A stretch of DNA of 54,526 nt from Luteitalea sp. (GCA_009377495.1 WHTZ01000001.1:1-54526); one strand, 5' to 3'. Counted from the first letter of the stretch, positions 14,250-23,378 are shown. The notes: generated from the letters alone by a model not told the origin. Numbers and translations: made by a program.

Positions 14250-16691
14250 ATGCCGTTCCTCGATGTGCTTCGGCGTGACGTCCGCTACGCGCTAACGACG
14301 CTCTCGAAGACCCCCGCTTTCAGCATCAGCGTGATCCTGACGCTCGGCCTCTGCATCGGCCTCAACACCGCGATCTTCAGCGTCGTCGACCACGTGTTGT
14401 TTCGGCCGCTGCCTTTTCCGGACGTCGATCGCCTTGGGTTGCTCGCCCTGCGCGTAAACGAAGCGGACAACCGAGGCATGAACGGGCAGGTGTGGGAAAT
14501 CGTCCGCGACCGAACGACGACCGTCGAGGCGGCGCCGTTCGGCGGCTCAACTGGGGTGAACCTTGTTGCGGGTGGGCAGCCCGCATACGTCCAGCAACAT
14601 CAGGTCGCTGCAGGATTCTTCCGCACGCTGGGCGTGACGCCGGTCCTCGGGCGTGAGTTCACGAGTGAGGACGACCGTTCTGGAGGCGCCGCCGCGGTGA
14701 TGCTGAGCCACGACCTGTGGAGGCGCTTTTTCAACGGCGAGCGTAACGTGGTCGGCCGAACGCTGACGTTGCGAGGCGAACCCCACACGATCGTCGGCGT
14801 GATGCCCCGGAGCTTTCAGAGCTTTTTGCCGACTGATGTGTGGACTCCGCTTCGACCGTCGACAACCGGAGCGGGAGCTGGTTTGAACTACGGAATCTTG
14901 GCAAGAGCTCGTGACGACGTGACCCTGGCCCATGCCCAAGCCGAGTTACAGACGCTCACCGACGATGTGGCGCGAGCACGGCAGATGGACACGCAACAAG
15001 ACGTGCCCGCGCGATTCACCTTGGCGCCTTTGCAGCGCGCACTGACACAGGAGTTACGGGACCCGTTGTTGATTCTGTGGAGTGCCGTTGGGGCTGTGCT
15101 CCTCATCGGGTGCGTGAACATCTCGGGTCTCCTCCTCGCACGCGGTGCGGCGCGCCGCGGTGAGATCGCGACACGGCTTGCGATCGGTGCCCCGCGCTGG
15201 TCCATCGTCCGACAGCTCCTTGTCGAAAGCGTCGTGATCGCGATCGCTGGCGGAGCGCTTGGCATTGTCTTTGGATACTTCGGTCTTCGAGTATTACGGA
15301 CGCTGGGCGAGCACGATCTCAGGTGGTTGTCGTCGATTACGCTTGACGCGCGCGTGTTGGCCGTGACCGCGGGAGGCGCGTTCCTCTGCAGCTTCCTGTT
15401 CGGCCTGTTTCCTGCGCTTCAGGCCACGCGCCTCGATCTTCGCACGGCGCTTGTCGAAGGCGGGGCGCGCGGCGGCACGGGCAGGCGCCTCCGCGCACGT
15501 CGCGTCCTGGTTGTCGCGGAGGTGGCACTCGGTGTGGTCCTGCTCGTCGCCGCAGGGCTCGCGCTCCGCACACTCATGTGGTTTGCAACCCAGGAGCCTG
15601 GCTTCGACACGACCAACGTGGTCACCGCCCAGCTCTCGCTCGACGATGCGCGCTATCGCAAGCGAGACGCTATCGTGCGCTTGTACGAGGAGAGCCTCCG
15701 TCGTATCCGCGTGCTGCCAGGCGTCGAGGGCGCGGCTGTGGCGTTTCGCGCACCGTTCGAGCGCTGGGCGAACGAGGCATTCGACCTTCCGGGGACACCA
15801 CGCGGCACAACCGACCGGCAGACGAATTTCAATCTTGTGACCCCGGAATATTTCGAGGTGCTACGCATTCCGTTGCTGCGCGGCCGGATCTTTACGGATG
15901 CTGACGGCCCGAGCTCGCAGCCTGTCGTCGTCGTGAGCCGGAGCTTCGTTGAGCGATTTCTGCCAGACGGGGATCCCCTCGGCCGACATGTGAGGTTCCA
16001 CAGCGTCGACCGCGCGATCATTGGCGTGGTCGGTGACGTACAACTGCAGTCTGGCTTGGGCGGGGGCGTCGGCCCACTCGGGCCGGAGCCTGCTGTCTAC
16101 ACGCCAGTCGCGCAGACAGAAGCCGACACGTTCGCACTCTTCCACGGGTTCTACTCGCCGAGCTGGATTGTACGTTCTGGTGGGGCCATCGGCACCCTTG
16201 CCCCCAGCATGCAGCGAGCGCTGGCGACCGTCGATCCGCTGCTGCCGTTTGCAGCGTTTCGAACGCTCGCCGACGTGAAGGCCGAGACCCTATTCAAGCA
16301 GCGCTTCGCCGGTGCGCTGTTCGGCACCTTCGGCGGCCTGGCGCTCCTCCTGGTGGCGCTCGGCGTTGGCGGATTGATTGCACATACCGTCACGGAACGC
16401 CGCCGCGAGCTCGGTATCCGCATGGCCCTGGGCGCAACGACGGCGCGTGCCGTTCGCACGGCGGCACTGCCCGGCATCAAGCTCACACTGATCGGCCTCG
16501 TGACGGGCTTGGGCCTTTCCTGGCTCGCGATGCCACTCTTCGAGCACCTCGTCTGGGGCATCGAGGCCGACGACCCAGTGGCGTTCACTGGCGTGGCCGC
16601 CGCGGTGCTGGTGGTTGCTGCGCTCGCCAGCCTCATCCCGTCGCTCCGCATTCTGCGGTTGGATCCAGCCGACACGCTACGCCAAGAGTGA
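14250..16691 (+). CDS. ADOP-type MacB/FtsX-like permease
   Basis: An 813-residue duplicated permease with two MacB-periplasmic-core/FtsX units. The N-terminal helix and core are [49 protein letters not shown], with ILWSAVGAVLLIGCVNISGLLLARGAARRGEIATRLAIGA as the first FtsX helix pair. The second half repeats the plan with ARRVLVVAEVALGVVLLVAAGLALRTL, and ends in RRRELGIRMALGATTARAVRTA and RLDPADTLRQE. Such Acidobacterial 'orphan' permeases often have no adjacent ATPase, as here. The cargo is unknown; MacB relatives move lipids, peptides or toxins across the inner membrane. GGAGGG lies in front of the ATG. It lacks the extra N-terminal prefix domain present in the permease at 52947. Confidence 0.9.
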   Translation: MPFLDVLRRDVRYALTTLSKTPAFSISVILTLGLCIGLNTAIFSVVDHVLFRPLPFPDVDRLGLLALRVNEADNRGMNGQVWEIVRDRTTTVEAAPFGGSTGVNLVAGGQPAYVQQHQVAAGFFRTLGVTPVLGREFTSEDDRSGGAAAVMLSHDLWRRFFNGERNVVGRTLTLRGEPHTIVGVMPRSFQSFLPTDVWTPLRPSTTGAGAGLNYGILARARDDVTLAHAQAELQTLTDDVARARQMDTQQDVPARFTLAPLQRALTQELRDPLLILWSAVGAVLLIGCVNISGLLLARGAARRGEIATRLAIGAPRWSIVRQLLVESVVIAIAGGALGIVFGYFGLRVLRTLGEHDLRWLSSITLDARVLAVTAGGAFLCSFLFGLFPALQATRLDLRTALVEGGARGGTGRRLRARRVLVVAEVALGVVLLVAAGLALRTLMWFATQEPGFDTTNVVTAQLSLDDARYRKRDAIVRLYEESLRRIRVLPGVEGAAVAFRAPFERWANEAFDLPGTPRGTTDRQTNFNLVTPEYFEVLRIPLLRGRIFTDADGPSSQPVVVVSRSFVERFLPDGDPLGRHVRFHSVDRAIIGVVGDVQLQSGLGGGVGPLGPEPAVYTPVAQTEADTFALFHGFYSPSWIVRSGGAIGTLAPSMQRALATVDPLLPFAAFRTLADVKAETLFKQRFAGALFGTFGGLALLLVALGVGGLIAHTVTERRRELGIRMALGATTARAVRTAALPGIKLTLIGLVTGLGLSWLAMPLFEHLVWGIEADDPVAFTGVAAAVLVVAALASLIPSLRILRLDPADTLRQE

Positions 16692-16696
16692 ACGTC

Positions 16697-19672
16697 TCAT
16701 TGCGACACCACGAACCTGATCGTGTATCGCACCGATTTCTCAGGCGTTGCCGGGTCGCGGACGATGAGCACCGTCGTGCCATTCGGGTGAGTGGCCGGCA
16801 GCACCTCGACGTCATGGTGGCCATCGTGCGCCTGAACGCGCGGCGGCCGCGTCGTCCCAGCCGGAAGCGTGACCAGATAGTCGAAGACGTTCGGAGAGAA
16901 GCCGTCGAGCCAACGGCTTCCCACTTTGATGCCGCTCGGCTGCGGTAGGTCGGCCTCGATCAGCGGCTCGTCCAGCGCGCCACCACCCACGGGGCTTCGC
17001 TCGATGGTCAGCACGGCGTCGGTCCCGAGGCGATCCTCGAGCTGCTGCAGATAGAGGCTGCGTGGCGTCACGTGCTGGCCGAGGTGCTCCCAGTACCCGT
17101 CACTGCGCGGCCGTGGATCATCGCTGTTTGGCACGAACGGCGGCCGCTTCTCTCCCACGTGACCGATCGCGTGATTCTGTGCCGTCGGCGGTTGCTGTAC
17201 GGTGAGACCGCCTTCGGTGTTCCAGGCGACGTAGTTGGCGCCGGCCCAGCCGTGCCCGGTTCCGAGCCAGGCGCGATCCTGGATCGCGATGTCCGCGTGC
17301 ACGTTGTCGTACAGTCCGCCCACGGACCAGCGATGGTGCGGCTCGCTCGTGGCGTACTCCATGACCGAGTCGTTATCGAGGAACACGTTCACGCCGGGAA
17401 CGCGGCTGTCGACGACGAAGGCATGTCGCGCGGTTTCTGCGTGGCAACGCTGCACCAGCGTGAGCTGGCCGGCAAGATCGAAGTTGTAGCGCCGGCCGCC
17501 CGTGATCAGGCTCACCATCTCCACCGCGGCGCTGTCTTGCACGGTCACCCACTTGGCGTCGCGCTGCACGTGCGCCAGGCTGAACTCCAAGTGGAGCGTG
17601 GTGACGTCGCGAACCCACGCGTTCTTGACACTGGTCAGGATGGCAAACGACACAGCGTGATTCTCGTCCGCGTAATACGGCATCCCGTCGATGATCTCCG
17701 TCACGCTCGGATCGAACTCCACCTCCACGCGGAGGTTCTCGACACCAACCTGCTCGATGCGATCAGGATCGTCGTATGCGATCAATTCTCCACCGCCCCA
17801 TCGGCGCTCGATGGCATTGGCCAGCGGAGCGTCTACCGTGATGACATTCCCTTCGATCTTCGTGATCACCCGATCGAAGTCGAGCGCGAACGGGCTCCAC
17901 TGGACCGTCGATCCGGGCGAGCCCGGCCGCTCGGCGATCTGATCCATGCCGATCGCATGGATCCAGCGATCGTTCCCGTGACGCCGCACGACGACCGTGT
18001 CGCCCACCCGGAAGTCGCTCGGGTCGACGATGTGGAAGCTGCGGGCACCGGAAGGCACGTACAGGTCGCTGATGGTCGTTTGTGGGTCGAGTAGCATGCG
18101 CCCGGCCGGCCCGCCCACCTCCAGGATGTCGCGCCGGGTCGGCCCGGTGGCGTGGAGAATCGTGCCGTCTGCCTCGTGCCCCTCGCCACGCAGCACGACG
18201 CCGCTCGCGCCGATCTGCAACGTGCCGGCCACCTCGAATCGACCACGTCGCAGCAACACCGCTCCGCGAATGCCCTCCGCGTTTTGCGGCATCTCCGAGA
18301 CCAGGTCGATGGCCGCCTGGATTCGGGCCGTGTCGTCGCCCTGGCCCGGTTCTACCGCGACCCTGGCCTGGACGTCGGGAACCTTCACACCACCGCCCAT
18401 GTAGCCGGCATTCGAGAAATCGAGGATGCGATTGCCCTTGATGTCGGGCACGTAGGTCAGCCGCGCGTCCGGACCGATGTAGGCGATGCGGCTCTGATCG
18501 CCTGGCACGTCGTCTGGGTCCACGGCGGTGAAGAAAAACGCATCGTACGCGGGCGGTTTGCCCCGCTCGATTATTCGTAGGCGCAGCTCGTACCGACCCC
18601 GCTGATCGGCAGTTCCCGGCAACTGTATGTCGCGCATATCGCCGGCTGTGAGCGCTATCGACGGCAGGCGCTGAATCTGGGCACCGTCGAGCAGCAGCGC
18701 GCCGCTCAGCCGGGCGTCGACATACGGCAGCACGTGTAAGACGGGATACGCGTCACCCGGTGCGAGCACCGCCGGCTGGCCGATGCCGATCGCCATGGTG
18801 GGATGGCTCAGCTCGAGCTCGACCAACAACGTGGTAGGGTCGTAGACATCCACCCATAACCGCACCTCTCTCGTAATCTCGTCGAGCGTCGCCGTGCCTG
18901 TAATCGCCGTAACGCCCGCCGCCGCCGCGGTGACCGTTGCGGCCGGGTCGATTGACGCCACGTCCGGTTCCGAGCTCGCGAACGCGACCACCGCGTCCTC
19001 GAGGTCGGTTTCCTCGTCGTTCGAGAGCCGACCCTTCAACGTGAGGGGCAACTGCTGTCCGACGCGCAGCACGACGGTCTCGTCCGGCGCGTAGCTGCGA
19101 CCGGTTGCGTCAACGAAGTACACGCTCGAGAGCACCACGGGCGGTGGCTCGCCTTCGGTGTCGTACAGCTCGAGCTCGTTCAACTGGAAGTTGCGCACCG
19201 GGTCGTTGAGCGTAAATTCCACGCGCACGTAGCGGCTCGTCACGGCTGGAAACTCGGCGGTGTCGATGTTCGGAATGGTCCCCGAGGACTGGTCCCTCAC
19301 GAACGCCGTTTGCCAGCTCGCGTCGTCGTCCGACGTTTGGATGCGGTACGCCTCGATTGTCGTGGTGGTGGTGCGAATGTTCAGCACGGCCTGATCGATC
19401 CGGGTGGCCGTCTCCAGGTCCACCCGCAGCCACACGGTGCCGTCGTCCTGGCGGTCCGACATGAGCGGCTGCCAGTAGGTGTCCGCGCTGCCGTCCACGG
19501 CGTTCGGCGCACGGCCAGAGGAGACATCGGAGCTGCGGGTGACGCTCTTGCCGAACGCGAGGTTACCGCTCTGCGCGTGAGCCGCGACGGGAGCTATCGT
19601 CGCCGCGAGCAGCCACACTCCCAGTGTGGAGAACAGCACGCGCCTGTTCCCCGAAAAGCCGACACGGTGCAT
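16697..19672 (-). CDS. Secreted F5/8C plus beta-helix (pectate-lyase-superfamily-like) protein
   Basis: A 991-residue exported protein. Signal peptide 1-33 (VWLLAATIAPVAAHAQ). Residues ~37-172 form an F5/8 type C (discoidin) carbohydrate-binding module (NLAFGKSVTRSSDVSSGRAPNAVDGSADTYWQP ... RYVRVEFTL). Residues ~180-275 look like a bacterial Ig-like (Big2) domain. From ~415 (FSNAGYMGGGVKVPD) and ~445 (GDDTARIQAAIDLVSEMP ... VLLRRGRFEVAGTLQI) begins a right-handed parallel beta-helix of the pectate-lyase-superfamily type, to about 850. A C-terminal ~85-residue beta domain (KVGSRWLDGFSPNVFDYLVTLPAG) closes it. It probably binds and cleaves a polysaccharide outside the cell. The exact lyase or hydrolase family cannot be fixed by eye. 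It converges tail-to-tail with the ADOP permease (5-nt gap). Confidence 0.75.
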   Translation of the reverse strand: MHRVGFSGNRRVLFSTLGVWLLAATIAPVAAHAQSGNLAFGKSVTRSSDVSSGRAPNAVDGSADTYWQPLMSDRQDDGTVWLRVDLETATRIDQAVLNIRTTTTTIEAYRIQTSDDDASWQTAFVRDQSSGTIPNIDTAEFPAVTSRYVRVEFTLNDPVRNFQLNELELYDTEGEPPPVVLSSVYFVDATGRSYAPDETVVLRVGQQLPLTLKGRLSNDEETDLEDAVVAFASSEPDVASIDPAATVTAAAAGVTAITGTATLDEITREVRLWVDVYDPTTLLVELELSHPTMAIGIGQPAVLAPGDAYPVLHVLPYVDARLSGALLLDGAQIQRLPSIALTAGDMRDIQLPGTADQRGRYELRLRIIERGKPPAYDAFFFTAVDPDDVPGDQSRIAYIGPDARLTYVPDIKGNRILDFSNAGYMGGGVKVPDVQARVAVEPGQGDDTARIQAAIDLVSEMPQNAEGIRGAVLLRRGRFEVAGTLQIGASGVVLRGEGHEADGTILHATGPTRRDILEVGGPAGRMLLDPQTTISDLYVPSGARSFHIVDPSDFRVGDTVVVRRHGNDRWIHAIGMDQIAERPGSPGSTVQWSPFALDFDRVITKIEGNVITVDAPLANAIERRWGGGELIAYDDPDRIEQVGVENLRVEVEFDPSVTEIIDGMPYYADENHAVSFAILTSVKNAWVRDVTTLHLEFSLAHVQRDAKWVTVQDSAAVEMVSLITGGRRYNFDLAGQLTLVQRCHAETARHAFVVDSRVPGVNVFLDNDSVMEYATSEPHHRWSVGGLYDNVHADIAIQDRAWLGTGHGWAGANYVAWNTEGGLTVQQPPTAQNHAIGHVGEKRPPFVPNSDDPRPRSDGYWEHLGQHVTPRSLYLQQLEDRLGTDAVLTIERSPVGGGALDEPLIEADLPQPSGIKVGSRWLDGFSPNVFDYLVTLPAGTTRPPRVQAHDGHHDVEVLPATHPNGTTVLIVRDPATPEKSVRYTIRFVVSQ

Positions 19673-19771
19673 GGGAGACCCCCAGTGCTGTAATTTTGCG
19701 CTGGCAGCCTACAGTAGTTCCGTATTGGAGATCAAGGTCGATCGTGCAGGGGGCGAAAAGGAGTATCCTTC

Positions 19772-20332
19772 GTGGATATGCAACGTGGAAGCCTTCTCGC
19801 GCGTACGCTCGTCTCAGCGCTCCTGCTTGGCGGGTCAGGAGGCCTCCTTCATGCCATCGTGGTCGACCAGCAGTCTGAGCAGAAGGAAACCCTGCCCGGC
19901 GCACAGAACTACACGCGGGTCGACGCCACGGTCGCGTGCGGTGGCGCAACGGACGCCGCAGCCTTCCCTGAGCTGAAGCGCCAAGGGTTCGCCTCGGTCA
20001 TCAACCTGCGCCAACCATCCGAGCCCGGCGTCGCTGCAGAAGCCGCGATCGTCGAGCAATCGGGCCTCAAGTACATCCATCTGCCCTTCGACGCGGCGGC
20101 GCCAGACCCGGCTGTCGTCGACCGGTTCCTCACAGCCGTGGCCGACACAAGCAACCAGCCGATGTACATCCACTGTGCCTCGGCCAATCGTGTTGGCGCG
20201 GTGTGGGCGATCAAGCGGGTGTTACAGGACGACTGGACGCTCGACGATGCGCTCACAGAAGCTGACGCGATCGGCCTTCGCAGCCCGCAGCTCCGACAAT
20301 TCGCGACCGAGTACGTCAAGGCGCACCGCTAA
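19772..20332 (+). CDS. Exported DUF442-type / protein-tyrosine-phosphatase-like protein
   Basis: A 186-residue protein with an N-terminal export segment (LLARTLVSALLLGGSGGLLHA). A compact phosphatase-like domain follows (NYTRVDATVACGGATDAAAFPELKRQGFASVINLRQPSEPG) with the P-loop HCASANRVGAVW, i.e. the C-X5-R signature of cysteine-dependent phosphatases. This matches the DUF442 'beta-lactamase-hydrolase-like' phosphatase domain. The substrate is unknown. GTG at 19772 is preferred as start because AAGGAG lies 8 nt upstream; ATG at 19778 would be 14 nt away. It diverges from the beta-helix gene. Confidence 0.8.
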   Translation: MDMQRGSLLARTLVSALLLGGSGGLLHAIVVDQQSEQKETLPGAQNYTRVDATVACGGATDAAAFPELKRQGFASVINLRQPSEPGVAAEAAIVEQSGLKYIHLPFDAAAPDPAVVDRFLTAVADTSNQPMYIHCASANRVGAVWAIKRVLQDDWTLDDALTEADAIGLRSPQLRQFATEYVKAHR

Positions 20333-20359
20333 AACCCTTAAGATGACAGGCATCTTTCT

Positions 20360-20890
20360 TTACGCCGGCACGCGCTCTATCGCGACACGCTCGATGGTGA
20401 CGTCCTTCAGGGGGCGATCGCGACGGTCGGTCTGAGCCGCACCAATCTGCTTGACGACGTCGAGGCCGGAGATCACCTCACCGAACACCGAGTGGCGGTT
20501 GTCGAGGTGAGGGGTCGGCGCGAGCGTGATGAAGAACTGGCTGCCGTTGGTATCAGGACCCGCGTTTGCCATCGAGAGCATGCCAGCTTTGTCGTGGCGA
20601 AGGCTCGGATGGAACTCATCCGCAAACTGGTAGCCGGGACTGCCCGTGCCGTCGCCTTTCGGGTCACCTCCCTGAATCATGAAGCCTTCGATGATGCGGT
20701 GAAAGATCAGGCCGTCGTACAACGGTCGTTCGACGGCGGCTCCGCTGGCAGGCTCGGTCCAGCGTGCCGTACCCTCGGCCAGGCCGACAAAATTGGCCAC
20801 CGTCGCTGGTGCCTCCTTGTCGAAGAGCCGAACGGTGAAGGCGCCTTCGGTGGTCGTCACGTGAGCGTAGATGCCGGGTTCGCGTTGCAT
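20360..20890 (-). CDS. Cyclophilin-type peptidyl-prolyl cis-trans isomerase
   Basis: A 176-residue cyclophilin without a signal peptide, hence cytoplasmic. Family signatures are plain: [28 protein letters not shown], the catalytic [31 protein letters not shown] (Arg in FHR), [36 protein letters not shown] and a final strand ending at the C-terminus. It catalyses proline isomerisation during folding. It converges with the phosphatase-like gene (27-nt gap) and is probably monocistronic. Confidence 0.95.
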   Translation of the reverse strand: MQREPGIYAHVTTTEGAFTVRLFDKEAPATVANFVGLAEGTARWTEPASGAAVERPLYDGLIFHRIIEGFMIQGGDPKGDGTGSPGYQFADEFHPSLRHDKAGMLSMANAGPDTNGSQFFITLAPTPHLDNRHSVFGEVISGLDVVKQIGAAQTDRRDRPLKDVTIERVAIERVPA

Positions 20891-20907
20891 CCCGCTAGCA
20901 TACTGGG

Positions 20908-20934
20908 CACCTTGTCACCTTGTCACCTTGTCAC
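20908..20934. repeat. 8-bp tandem repeat (CACCTTGT, about 3.5 copies)
   Basis: CACCTTGT is repeated at 20908, 20916 and 20924, with a partial fourth copy, just upstream of the cyclophilin start. It looks like a simple-sequence expansion and may vary in copy number. Confidence 0.8.
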
Positions 20935-20948
20935 CCTATACTCTCGCC

Positions 20949-21110
20949 ATGCCGACGATGATCATGCACGTCAGGTTCTGGGTCGGGCGACTGCTACCTG
21001 CGCTTGTCATAGGGGCGGCGCTGCCGCTTGCCGCCTCGCAAACAGGTCCACTTGCAACCATCATACTAGGCGAATATAGCTATAATAGCCATCTCATTAT
21101 GGTCAAGTAG
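20949..21110 (+). pseudogene. Orphan signal-peptide fragment, gene cut by the toxin-antitoxin locus
   Basis: The ATG at 20949 opens 53 codons reading MPTMIMHVRFWVGRLLPALV, then IGAALPLAASQTGPLATIIL and a few more residues to a TAG. The first ~32 residues look like a proper signal peptide with an A-A-S-Q cleavage region, but the mature protein ends almost at once in AT-rich sequence that holds the toxin-antitoxin promoter. This suggests the 5' remnant of an exported-protein gene. A genuine small peptide cannot be excluded. Confidence 0.4.
21075..21086 (+). promoter_or_regulatory. Promoter -10 with overlapping palindrome, toxin-antitoxin operon
   Basis: The perfect palindrome TATAGCTATA (21075-21084) overlaps a consensus TATAAT (21081-21086) 39 nt before the antitoxin ATG. 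Phd/YefM and VapB antitoxins usually bind such operators to autorepress, so this is the likely autoregulatory site. No good -35 was found at 17-nt spacing. Confidence 0.55.
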
Positions 21111-21124
21111 ATAGGACGTCGGAC

Positions 21125-21409
21125 ATGAAGAGCGTCAATATCGCGAAGCTAAAGAATCACCTCAGCGCGTATCTGAACGATGTCAAGGCGGGAGAAGAGA
21201 TACTGGTGCGCGATCGCCAGGTGCCGGTGGCGCGGATCGTACCGTTTCGAGCCGACCACTATGAAACTGAGCGTTTAAGGCTGGCCGCCGAAGGCAAACT
21301 GCGCTTGGGCAGCGGAGCGCCGCTCGGCGCGTCCTTTTGGAAGATGCCCGGGCCGAGGCTGGCGATAGACGATATTCGGAGAGTGATTGACGAGGACCGA
21401 CGTGGATAG
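21125..21409 (+). CDS. Phd/YefM-family antitoxin
   Basis: A 94-residue antitoxin. The first ~45 residues match the prevent-host-death fold: MKSVNIAKLKNHLSAYLNDVKAGEEILVRDRQVPVARIVPF. The C-terminal half (ERLRLAAEGKLRLGSGAPLGASFWKMPGPRL) is the flexible toxin-binding tail, containing the LAAEGKLR segment common in antitoxins of PIN toxins. It neutralises the downstream PIN ribonuclease and probably represses its own promoter through the TATAGCTATA palindrome. It overlaps the toxin frame by 8 to 23 nt depending on which toxin start is used. Confidence 0.88.
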   Translation: MKSVNIAKLKNHLSAYLNDVKAGEEILVRDRQVPVARIVPFRADHYETERLRLAAEGKLRLGSGAPLGASFWKMPGPRLAIDDIRRVIDEDRRG

Positions 21410-21863
21410 GCGTGACGGTCGGGCACGACGCGTACCGTTCGCCTTCTGGGACACGAGCGCGCTGCTGCCACTTTGCGGCCTCCAACGTCAAAGCGCCAAG
21501 GTCAGGCAGATGGCGAGGTCGTATCGGCTCGCTGTCTGGTGGGGAACGAGCGTCGAGGCTACCAGTGGGCTCTATCGACTGAAACGGGAGGGCACGCTGA
21601 CGGCTGCCGAGACAACACAGGCACTTCGACGCCTCCACCACCTGCGCACGCGATGGGATGAGGTCGGGCCGAGTGAGGTCCTTCGCGAAACGGCCGAGCG
21701 CTTGCTGGCCCGATACAAGCTTCGGGCGGGAGACGCCTTGCAGCTCGCCGCAGCGCTCGAGTGGTGCAGCAGCCGCCCGAGGGAGCGCGTCTTCATCGGA
21801 CGTGACGACGACCTTTCGGAGGCTGCCGAGTCCGAAGGGTTCACGTGTCGTCATGTCGCCTGA
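21387..21863 (+). CDS. vapC: VapC-like PIN-domain toxin ribonuclease
   Basis: A 158-residue PIN protein from TTG 21387 (GTG 21402 is an alternative). The acidic metal-binding residues are present: Asp in FWDTSALLPL, Glu in TSVEATSGL, Asp in LRAGDALQLAAAL and a final Asp in FIGRDDDLSEAAE. Most likely an Mg-dependent endoribonuclease that inhibits translation when free of its antitoxin. Nothing indicates inactivation. The pair sits between a truncated signal-peptide fragment and the sulfatase gene, so it may have arrived by horizontal transfer. Confidence 0.88.
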   Translation: MTRTDVDRRDGRARRVPFAFWDTSALLPLCGLQRQSAKVRQMARSYRLAVWWGTSVEATSGLYRLKREGTLTAAETTQALRRLHHLRTRWDEVGPSEVLRETAERLLARYKLRAGDALQLAAALEWCSSRPRERVFIGRDDDLSEAAESEGFTCRHVA

Positions 21864-21929
21864 CGGCGGCTTCCCAGTGTCGCACCGAACGATTCCGAAT
21901 CGCGAGCCGTGTTGAGGCACAATACGGCG

Positions 21930-23378
21930 GTGCATCGACGCGACTTCCTGAAAGCTGGCGGCTTGAGTGTGGCTGCCGGTTGGGGGTGCGACCTCTCGAA
22001 ACGATCGAGGAGCGCCAACCGCCCGAGCGTCCTGTTCATCGCGGTCGATGACCTCAATGGTTGGCTGGGCTGCCTAGGCGGCCATCCGCACGCCGTGACG
22101 CCACACATCGACGGCCTGGCTTCGCGCGGCGTGCTCTTTTCGAACGCCCACTGCCAGGCGCCAATCTGCGGTCCTTCCCGAACCAGCTTGATGACCGGCC
22201 TGTTGCCTTCGACGACCGGCGTCTACGGGCAGATTCAGGATGATCGCCTGCGCGCCGCCCACCCGAAGATTCGAGAGGGTCTCTTTCTGCCCGAGTACTT
22301 TCAGCAGCACGGCTACCACACGATGGGCATCGGCAAGCTGTTTCACCAGCATGCGCCTGACGGAGTGTTCGCGGACTCCGGGGGACGGGAAGCAGGATTC
22401 GGCCCCACGCCCCCCGAGCATTTCGTCTGGGATCAGGAGAAGACAGGCACTGACTGGGGCGTTTATCCGGATCGTGATGACGCGATGCCCGACTACCGCA
22501 GCGCTCAGTGGGCCATCGAGCGCCTAGGCCGGAGCTATGACGTGCCGTTCTTCTTGGGCGTCGGTCTGCTCTGCCCGCACGTTCCGTGGTACGTCCCGCA
22601 GAAATGGTTCGATCTCTTCGACCTCGAGGCGTTGTCCGTACCTCCATACCTGCCCAACGATGACGACGATATTCCTCCGATTGGCCGCGACCTCGCCGCG
22701 GTGCCGATGATGCCTACGACAGAGTGGGCGATCAAGAACGGTGAATGGAAGCGGATCGTACAGGCCTATCTCGCCTGCGTCGCCTTTACCGATCACTACG
22801 TGGGGCAGATGCTCAACGCCCTCGCGCGGAGCGCGCACGCGGGTCACACGTATGTGGTGCTGTGGAGCGACCACGGCTATCATCTGGGCGAGAAGAATCG
22901 CTTTGCGAAACAGTCGATCTGGGAGGAGTCGACTCGCGTCCCGCTCATCGTCGCCGGGCCCGGCATCGACGGTGGTCACGTCTGTTCCCGGCCGGCCGGG
23001 ATGATCGACGTCTACCCCACGCTCCTTGATCTGTGCGGATTGCCCCCGAATTCCAGCAACGAAGGCCGCTCGCTCAGGCCGCTCCTGGACGACCCGCGGG
23101 CAGACTGGCCACACCCAGCGTTGATGACGTACGGGCGGAACAATCACGCCGTTCGTACGGAACATTTCCGATACATTCGCTACGAAGACGGTTCGGAAGA
23201 GCTATACGATCACAGGCACGATCGACACGAGTGGAAGAATCTGGCCGGCCTGGATGAGCATCGTCAGACAATCGAACGCTTGAAAGACTACCTGCCTCGT
23301 CTCAACGCGCGTTGGAGTCCCGAATCGCGCTATGACTGGAATCCCTATCTGACGGAGCATCGCAAGCGAAATCTCTGA
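21930..23378 (+). CDS. Tat-exported type I sulfatase
   Basis: A 482-residue sulfatase of the choline-/iduronate-sulfatase type. GTG 21930 is chosen because it gives a compact Tat signal (HRRDFLKAGGLSVAAGWG) at the N-terminus; GTG 21909 is possible. The metal site begins with FIAVDDLNGW. The formylglycine Cys80 is in the CxPSR motif (PICGPSRTSLMTG), so it needs an FGE or anSME maturase encoded elsewhere. WSDHGYHLGEKNRFAKQSIWEESTRVPLIV supplies the second metal-binding Asp/His. It removes sulfate esters from glycans or small molecules in the periplasm. The TonB receptor begins 33 nt downstream on the same strand, suggesting a sulfated-substrate uptake unit. Confidence 0.92.
   Translation: MHRRDFLKAGGLSVAAGWGCDLSKRSRSANRPSVLFIAVDDLNGWLGCLGGHPHAVTPHIDGLASRGVLFSNAHCQAPICGPSRTSLMTGLLPSTTGVYGQIQDDRLRAAHPKIREGLFLPEYFQQHGYHTMGIGKLFHQHAPDGVFADSGGREAGFGPTPPEHFVWDQEKTGTDWGVYPDRDDAMPDYRSAQWAIERLGRSYDVPFFLGVGLLCPHVPWYVPQKWFDLFDLEALSVPPYLPNDDDDIPPIGRDLAAVPMMPTTEWAIKNGEWKRIVQAYLACVAFTDHYVGQMLNALARSAHAGHTYVVLWSDHGYHLGEKNRFAKQSIWEESTRVPLIVAGPGIDGGHVCSRPAGMIDVYPTLLDLCGLPPNSSNEGRSLRPLLDDPRADWPHPALMTYGRNNHAVRTEHFRYIRYEDGSEELYDHRHDRHEWKNLAGLDEHRQTIERLKDYLPRLNARWSPESRYDWNPYLTEHRKRNL

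Noticed and set aside
20908..20934. Iterated protein-binding site or replication iteron
   Set aside because: Only 3.5 copies of an 8-bp unit with no origin genes; simple slippage is enough.
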